Assembly: GCA_016778985.1 (NCBI GenBank)
Contig: JADHOM010000005.1
Location: 1-64,000 of the forward strand
Direction of reading: 5' to 3'
DNA from: Alphaproteobacteria bacterium
GTDB lineage: Bacteria > Pseudomonadota > Alphaproteobacteria > Puniceispirillales > UBA1172
Length of the DNA: 64,000 nt
This document shows, one piece after another, positions 58,850 through 64,000 of this stretch (within the stretch, counting starts at the first letter, position 1; each line of letters opens with the position of its first letter). The notes beneath the pieces are model-generated. The model searched no databases. It was not told where the DNA came from and saw only the letters and a program-made list of their open reading frames with translations. The position numbers and the translations under genes were made by a program.

Positions 58850-60633
58850 CAGCTTTTCACGGGAATGAGATGGAACAGATTCAAACCGATATTCTGATCA
58901 TAGGTACCGGCGGCGCTGGATTATTCGCCGCGCTTCACGCCAAACAAGCCAACCCTGATCTGGATGTCACCTTGGCTGTTAAGGGGCTGGTTGGCAAATG
59001 CGGCTGCACTCGCATGGTGCAGGGTGGATATAATGTTGCGCTGGCAGCAGGGGATAGCGTTGAACGTCATTTCATGGATACGATTGTTGGCGGCAAATGG
59101 TTACCTAATCAAGATTTAGCATGGCGGCTTTGTGAGACGGCGGTCGAACGCATCAATGAGCTGGAAAATGAAGTCGGCTGTTTTTTTGATCGTAACCCTG
59201 ATGGTAGCCTTCATCAGAAAGCCTTTGCCGGACAAAGTTTTGATCGGACGGTACATAAATCTGATCTGACAGGAATTGAGATTATTAACCGCCTGATGGA
59301 AAAAGTCTGGGCTGCAGATGTCAATAAACTCGAAGAACATCGCGCTATAAAACTGGTGCGTTCGGCAGATCAGTCAGGCATTGCCGGAGCTGTTCTGATT
59401 GATATGCGAAGCGGCAAATATCGGTATGTGGCGGCGAAGGCGGTTATGTTAGCCACCGGCGCGGGCCCAACGATGTATCGTTATCACACCCCGTCAGGGG
59501 ATAAAACCTGTGACGGGCTAAATATGGCGCTCGATTTAGGATTAGGCCTGCGCGATATGGAAATGGTGCAATTCCATCCGACAGGATTGCTCGGTGGCCC
59601 GGATACACGAATGACAGGAACGGTGCTAGAAGAAGGCCTGCGCGGTGCTGGCGGTTATTTGCTGAATGGTGATAAAGAGCGGTTCATGTTCAATTATCAT
59701 GATGCTGGTGAGCGCGCGACCCGCGATATTGTTAGCCGCGGCATCTATCAAGAAATGCGTGAAGGCCGAACAACATCTATGGGCGGCGTCTATATCTCAA
59801 TGGCGCATTTAGGCGCTGATCATGTGGCCAAAAGCTTCCCCGGCATGGTCAAACGCTGCAAGGATTGTGGATTTGATCTGGCTGGTGGATTGGTTGAGGT
59901 TGTGCCTACCGCGCATTACATGATGGGGGGAATTACATTTAATGCTGATGCTAGCACAACCATTGATGGCTTATTTGCTGCGGGCGAGGATTGTGGCGGC
60001 GTTCATGGGGCAAACCGGCTTGGCGGCAATGGCGTTGCTAATTCGACAGTCTTTGGCGGTATCGCCGGGGATAGTATGGCTGCCTATTTGAAACACAATA
60101 AAAGCTGGCGTGATGCTGATCCGAATGATTTAGAGCAAGCCATAGCAGACGCCGAATATCCGTTCACAAAATCTGGTGGCGATATCTTTCAGCTTAGGCA
60201 GGCATTGGCTGAAACGATGTGGGAAGATGTTGGCGTGATGCGTGATCAGGCAGGTTTAGATAGAGGCCTTGCGACGCTGGAGACATATGCTGACGCCATA
60301 AATGAGATGGGAATTAGTGGTCAAGATCATGCCTTTAATATGAGCTGGCATGAATGGCTTAATCTCAAATCCTTAATTCGAATCTCACAGGCTATTGCCT
60401 TGGCAGCGCGCGGCAGAGAAAACTCTCGTGGGGCGCATTATCGTGAAGATTTTCCCGATACAGGCAGCTTAGAAGACTCTGCGAATACGGTTATTCACGC
60501 AACCGATAAGGGCTTGACGTTATCCCTTGAGCCAGTTGATTTCACTATCGTTAAGCCTGGGCAAAGCTTGATTGCTGATGATGCCGGCATCCCGCCACCA
60601 TCAGCACAACACCAACAGGAGCTGATATCATGA
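58846..60633 (+). CDS. SDH/FRD-like flavoprotein subunit lacking the covalent-FAD histidine
   Basis: A 595-residue member of the SdhA/FrdA family. It shows the dinucleotide fold IIGTGGAGLFAAL (18-30), the substrate region MVQFHPTGLLG, GAGGYLLNGDKERFM, and HGANRLGGNGVANSTVFGG. At the position of the FAD-linking histidine (SHTxxAQGG) it has GCTRMVQGGYN, so Cys 54 or another residue replaces His. Free FAD is inferred, as in soluble fumarate reductases and aspartate oxidase. The start at 58846 overlaps the anchor stop. The true substrate may be a dicarboxylate other than succinate. Confidence 0.88.
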   Translation: MTAFHGNEMEQIQTDILIIGTGGAGLFAALHAKQANPDLDVTLAVKGLVGKCGCTRMVQGGYNVALAAGDSVERHFMDTIVGGKWLPNQDLAWRLCETAVERINELENEVGCFFDRNPDGSLHQKAFAGQSFDRTVHKSDLTGIEIINRLMEKVWAADVNKLEEHRAIKLVRSADQSGIAGAVLIDMRSGKYRYVAAKAVMLATGAGPTMYRYHTPSGDKTCDGLNMALDLGLGLRDMEMVQFHPTGLLGGPDTRMTGTVLEEGLRGAGGYLLNGDKERFMFNYHDAGERATRDIVSRGIYQEMREGRTTSMGGVYISMAHLGADHVAKSFPGMVKRCKDCGFDLAGGLVEVVPTAHYMMGGITFNADASTTIDGLFAAGEDCGGVHGANRLGGNGVANSTVFGGIAGDSMAAYLKHNKSWRDADPNDLEQAIADAEYPFTKSGGDIFQLRQALAETMWEDVGVMRDQAGLDRGLATLETYADAINEMGISGQDHAFNMSWHEWLNLKSLIRISQAIALAARGRENSRGAHYREDFPDTGSLEDSANTVIHATDKGLTLSLEPVDFTIVKPGQSLIADDAGIPPPSAQHQQELIS

Positions 60634-61559
60634 CAATAACCGCTGATCATATCGAAGAAGCGGCTTATCAGATTATGAAAAAGGCCGCGATTGATATTCC
60701 TGATGATTACCTGACTGGAATTGAGGCCATGGCTGATAAAGAAACCGGTGATTTATCGGCCTTTGTACTCTCAGCGATGCTGGATAATTATCGTGCCGCC
60801 ACCGAAGATAGGCGGCCGATGTGCGCGGATACAGGCCTGCCGCGCTATTATGTCAAAGTGGGTGATAATGCCGATATGAAAAGCATGGTTGCGCTAGATG
60901 CGGCGTTAAGAAAAGCCACGGCAAATGCGACCCATGACGTGCCGTTGCGACCTAACCGTGTGCATCCGCTTTGGCGAACTGAACATAATAATAACCTTGG
61001 TATCAACGCCCCCGAAGTGGAATGGAGTTTTGAGCCAGATGCCGACTGGATCGATATAACGACCGTCCATAAAGGCGGGTTATTTGGCTCAGACTATCGC
61101 ATGTTGTTTCCGGGTGATGGTATTGATGGCATCAAGCGGTTTTTACTGGATACATTGATTGCCTTTGGCAAACGCGGATTAGCCTGCCAGCCTGCGATTG
61201 TTGGTGTCGGTATTGGCGGCTCCAAAGATACCTGTATGCAATTAGGCAAACAGGCGGCATGCTTGCGTGTTGTCGGTGACCGTAATCCTGACCCGGAGAT
61301 TGCCAAACTGGAACATGAGTTCAAAGAATTAGGCAATTCTATCGGCATGGGGGCAATGGGATTTGTTGGCTCATCTATGGTGGTTGATTGCCATATTGAG
61401 GTTGGCTACACGCATACAGGCGGCATGCCAGTTAGCGTTCATACCTTTTGTCTGTCATCACGGCGTGCGACTGCTCGTATCCATAGTAATGGTGAGATTA
61501 CTTATCGCACTGATCCGAGGTGGTTTACCCCATATATGCGGCGGGAGGGGATCACATGA
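60630..61559 (+). CDS. Class I fumarase/tartrate dehydratase-type alpha subunit
   Basis: The 309-residue protein matches the alpha part of iron-sulfur hydro-lyases such as TtdA and two-subunit fumarases: MCADTGLPRYYVKVG, RPNRVHPLWRTEHNNNLG in pieces, PGDGIDGIKRF and GIGGSKDTCMQLGKQAACLR. Conserved cysteines in MCADTG, DTCMQ and VVDCHIE would hold the [4Fe-4S] cluster. The product adds or removes water from fumarate, tartrate or a related acid. It overlaps the flavoprotein gene and the beta-subunit gene by 4 bases each. Confidence 0.9.
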   Translation: MTITADHIEEAAYQIMKKAAIDIPDDYLTGIEAMADKETGDLSAFVLSAMLDNYRAATEDRRPMCADTGLPRYYVKVGDNADMKSMVALDAALRKATANATHDVPLRPNRVHPLWRTEHNNNLGINAPEVEWSFEPDADWIDITTVHKGGLFGSDYRMLFPGDGIDGIKRFLLDTLIAFGKRGLACQPAIVGVGIGGSKDTCMQLGKQAACLRVVGDRNPDPEIAKLEHEFKELGNSIGMGAMGFVGSSMVVDCHIEVGYTHTGGMPVSVHTFCLSSRRATARIHSNGEITYRTDPRWFTPYMRREGIT

Positions 61560-62236
61560 GCCAAGCCACTAAACGCAAGACGCATCATCTGACAGTGCCA
61601 GTATCAGCATCAGATATTGGTAAGCTAAAGCCAGGTGATATTGTCTATTTAGAGGGTGTTGTTTATACCGCCAGAGAAGGTGTTTATGACAGGGTTTTGG
61701 GGAAAGGTCATGACTTGCCGATACCTGATCTAGCGCCCATTAGTAATGTCAATTTTCATTGCTCGCCTGCTGCCTCACAATCCGAAGATGGTAGCTATGT
61801 GATTGGCGGGGTGACGGCGACCGCGTCTTTTCGGTTTTCAAAATGGATGGCACACTGGCTCGACTTAACAGACACGAAAATTGTCATTGGTAAAGGTGGC
61901 ATGCCGAAAGATGATTATGCTAAAATCCTGGCCCCCAGAGGCGCTGTTTATCTGACAACAGTAGGATATGGCACTGGCGCCTTATTAGGGCGCGGGGTTG
62001 TTGGGGTGAGGGATGTCTTTTGGCTAAGTGATTTAGGCATTGCACAGGCCATGTGGATGTTTGATGTCAGAGCATTTGGGCCATTTATTGTTGATAGCGA
62101 TCTTGAGGGCAACTCCCTTTTTGCTCAGCATAATGATGCCATAGCCGACCATATCAATAGCCTCTATGAGGGGTTAAAGCCGCCAGCATTAAGCCGCTAT
62201 GGTGAAACTGACGACCGCAAAGATGAAGTAATGTAG
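61556..62236 (+). CDS. Class I fumarase/tartrate dehydratase-type beta subunit
   Basis: From the ATG at 61556 (overlapping the alpha stop) the protein has 226 residues. Family motifs are LKPGDIVYLEGVVYTARE, the catalytic FHCSP-like NVNFHCSPAASQ, and the IGKGGMPKDD loop near 140, with YLTTVGYGTGALL. These form the swivelling domain that completes the active site on the alpha subunit. A start at 61520 would overlap alpha by 40 bases and is less likely. LysR follows after 8 bases. Confidence 0.9.
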   Translation: MSQATKRKTHHLTVPVSASDIGKLKPGDIVYLEGVVYTAREGVYDRVLGKGHDLPIPDLAPISNVNFHCSPAASQSEDGSYVIGGVTATASFRFSKWMAHWLDLTDTKIVIGKGGMPKDDYAKILAPRGAVYLTTVGYGTGALLGRGVVGVRDVFWLSDLGIAQAMWMFDVRAFGPFIVDSDLEGNSLFAQHNDAIADHINSLYEGLKPPALSRYGETDDRKDEVM

Positions 62237-62244
62237 GACACATC

Positions 62245-63120
62245 ATGCCAGATATTAAAACCTTAGAAATATATCGCTATATTGCGGATTTAGGTAGCTT
62301 TCAAGCGGCAGCTAAAAATATGGGATTATCGCTTTCCGCTATTAGTCTGCAAATGAAAAGGCTGGAAGAGTTTGCTCAGCTTAAACTGTTTGACCGTAGC
62401 AAGAAACCGCCAAGGCTGACCCGTGATGGGCTGATCTATCTTGATAAAGTTGTTGCGGTTTTGAAAGAATGGCAAGAGCTAGAACCTGCCGATATGCAAC
62501 ACCAAACACAGAAAAGCCTAACGATTGGAACCGTCCATTCGGTGTTGAGCTCTTTCCTGCCATCAGCGCTTATGGCATTTCGCAATGATATGCCGGAGCT
62601 TGATATCATCGTTAGGCTCGATGAAAGCTTTGAGCTGGAAGCTGAATTACAGTCAGGCACTATTGATGTCGCTATCATCAGCAAACCGAGCAAAGATATG
62701 CCAGATATTATATATCATCATCTAAAAGAAGAAGATTTGGTTCTGATCGCCAGCCCAAAAGTAACTGGTAATAATGTCATTAACATTTTTCGGGATAACC
62801 CTTATGTTCGATTTAATAGGTCAGCACGGGTATCTCTCAAAATTGATAAATGGTTTGAACAACAAGGGATTGATATCACCTCCGGCATGGAAATTGATAC
62901 CTTGGAAGGCGTCATTGCGCTTGTCTATGCAGGCCTTGGGGTGTCCATTGTGCCGATGGCTTCATCACGCTTATTTCCTTCTGATATGAAAATTATACCG
63001 CTGAAAGATGCTAGTAAGAGAGAGGTTGTCCTAGCCGTGCCTAGGATTAATCGAAATAACCATACGATACATGATTTGCTGGCATGTTGTGAGAAAGCCA
63101 TTGACGAAGAAAGCCAGTAG
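62245..63120 (+). CDS. LysR-family transcriptional regulator
   Basis: The 291-residue protein has the LysR N-terminal winged helix: IYRYIADLGSFQAAAKNMGLSLSAISLQMKRLEE in pieces, then LKLFDRSKKPPRLTRDG. The effector domain covers about 90-285, with LTIGTVHSVLSSFLPSALMAF in pieces and MEIDTLEGVIALVYAGLGVSIVPM in pieces. It lies directly after the hydratase genes on the same strand, which suggests it controls this cluster in response to one of its acids. The likely binding region is the AT-rich stretch before 57428. Confidence 0.92.
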   Translation: MPDIKTLEIYRYIADLGSFQAAAKNMGLSLSAISLQMKRLEEFAQLKLFDRSKKPPRLTRDGLIYLDKVVAVLKEWQELEPADMQHQTQKSLTIGTVHSVLSSFLPSALMAFRNDMPELDIIVRLDESFELEAELQSGTIDVAIISKPSKDMPDIIYHHLKEEDLVLIASPKVTGNNVINIFRDNPYVRFNRSARVSLKIDKWFEQQGIDITSGMEIDTLEGVIALVYAGLGVSIVPMASSRLFPSDMKIIPLKDASKREVVLAVPRINRNNHTIHDLLACCEKAIDEESQ

Positions 63121-63175
63121 TGATGTGGTAGTGGGAAGTGTTAAACGAAATTAGGCAAGATGAAGAGAGGGTTCT

Positions 63176-63982
63176 GTGGCTAAAAAATATAATCGACTAC
63201 TTCTGACAGGGGCGGCAGGGGCGCTAGGAACGGAATTGCGTTCCATTGTCCATAAATATGCAGACCATGTCCGGCTCAGTGATCAGGTGGATATAGAAAA
63301 TTGCGATGCGCATGAGGAGTTTGTTAACGCTGATCTTGCTGATATGGATGCTATGATTGCATTAACAAAAGATGTTGATGTGGTTGTCCATATGGGCGGC
63401 CAAGCGCGCGAGGGTGAATGGGAAAGAGTGCTGAACTCTAATATTATTGGCGTCTATAATCTCTATGAAGGCTGCCGGAAGAACGGGGTTAAGCGCGTCA
63501 TCTGGGCGAGTTCTGTTCATACTATTGGCTACTACCCTCGGACAGAGATTGTTGATTCTAAGTCACCAGTACGTCCTGACAGCAATTATGGGGTATCGAA
63601 AGTCTTTGGTGAGGCAACGGCGCAATATTACTGGGACAAATATGAACTTGAGAGCGTTTCGGTGCGTATCTATTCCTGTTTCCCTGAACCTCTGGATCGC
63701 CGTATGCTGACGACTTGGTTGAGCTATGATGATTTGCGCCGTCTGATTGATCGCTGTCTGTGGGCGCCTTCTGTGCGCCATACCATTATCTATGGGGTAT
63801 CAAATAATACATCGGTTTTGATTGATAATCACAACGCCCGGCATATCGGTTTCCATCCGCAAGATACGTCTGAGGTCTATCGCGAAAAAGTTGAGGCAAA
63901 TACGCCTGAGCCAGACCCAAAAAGTGATGTTATTGCCCGTCATGGTGGCCAGTTTACGGTTGATCAGCATTTCGATGACTAG
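63176..63982 (+). CDS. Uronate dehydrogenase-like NAD-dependent short-chain enzyme
   Basis: The start is GTG at 63176 with GAGAGGGT upstream. The 268-residue protein has the NAD fold LLTGAAGALGTELR and the catalytic YGVSK (Tyr-x-x-x-Lys), with a Ser in WASSVHTIGYYP. The segments NIIGVYNLYEG, SSVHTIGYYPRTE, SCFPEP and RMLTTW closely follow Agrobacterium uronate dehydrogenase (NIIGLYNLYEA, SSNHTIGYYPQTE, SCTPEP, RMLSTW). That enzyme oxidises galacturonate or glucuronate to aldarate lactones. The exact substrate here is not shown. Length matches the family (265). Confidence 0.85.
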   Translation: MAKKYNRLLLTGAAGALGTELRSIVHKYADHVRLSDQVDIENCDAHEEFVNADLADMDAMIALTKDVDVVVHMGGQAREGEWERVLNSNIIGVYNLYEGCRKNGVKRVIWASSVHTIGYYPRTEIVDSKSPVRPDSNYGVSKVFGEATAQYYWDKYELESVSVRIYSCFPEPLDRRMLTTWLSYDDLRRLIDRCLWAPSVRHTIIYGVSNNTSVLIDNHNARHIGFHPQDTSEVYREKVEANTPEPDPKSDVIARHGGQFTVDQHFDD

Positions 63983-64000
63983 GTAGCTATCTGCTTGATA

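Overview
The window comes from a flagellated Gram-negative bacterium, most likely a marine alphaproteobacterium of the SAR116 (Puniceispirillum-like) kind. That placement is inferred from gene style and a palindrome resembling the alphaproteobacterial Zur box; no 16S gene or other decisive marker is present. About 45 kb is a flagellar supercluster and the last 19 kb is transport and dicarboxylate metabolism. No phage, transposon, CRISPR array, tRNA or rRNA was seen.

Layout. 1-8232 (minus): an activator-like ATPase gene followed by fliE-fliF-fliG-fliH-fliI-fliJ-fliK, with fliK cut by the window edge. 8455-9549 (plus): a second sigma-54 activator, divergent from the first. 9568-10304: fliT-like and fliS chaperones. 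10360-12455: a small unknown gene and a ClC-type chloride channel. 12580-18852: fliD, an unknown gene, flagellin, an AT-rich TPR-sulfotransferase, then flgL. 18890-32193 (minus): two blocks, flgB-C-D-E-F and flgG-H-I-J-K-L, with a giant hook protein (1401 aa) and a giant FlgK (1218 aa). 32297-33236 (plus): an acidic protein and a lipoprotein. 33265-37001 (minus): flgP, flgT-like, a LysM-like gene, flgA, flgM, flgN. 37335-42611 (plus): flhA, a membrane protein with a FlhF-like N-terminus in the flhF position, flhG, fliA and an unknown gene. 42612-45128: an extra hook/rod-like protein and four small genes. 45161-48557: znuC-znuB-zur divergent from znuA. 48687-57278: a dienelactone hydrolase-like protein, a DUF805 protein, an EamA exporter, a P1/S58 peptidase and a dipeptide-type ABC importer. 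57428-63982: a four-subunit succinate dehydrogenase/fumarate reductase-like complex, a two-subunit class I hydratase, a LysR regulator and a uronate dehydrogenase-like enzyme.

How it fits together. The flagellar toolkit (FliS, FliT, FliD, FlgM, FlgN, FliA, FlhG, FlgP, FlgT, sigma-54 activators) resembles gammaproteobacterial polar flagella such as those of Vibrio. I found nine sequences with the GG-N10-GC spacing of sigma-54 promoters, each at a plausible distance from a flagellar or linked gene. One activator gene has a near-consensus sigma-70 promoter, which suggests a cascade: sigma-70 to activator, sigma-54 to basal body, hook, cap and flagellin genes, with FliA and FlgM also present for a late class. 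No convincing sigma-28 promoter was found.

Most notable points: the FlhF-like membrane protein without a GTPase domain; opposed, overlapping sigma-54 promoters between flgB and the acidic gene; two activators with complementary missing domains; a sulfotransferase next to flagellin; the giant hook proteins; and H-ring/basal-disk type genes in a probable alphaproteobacterium.
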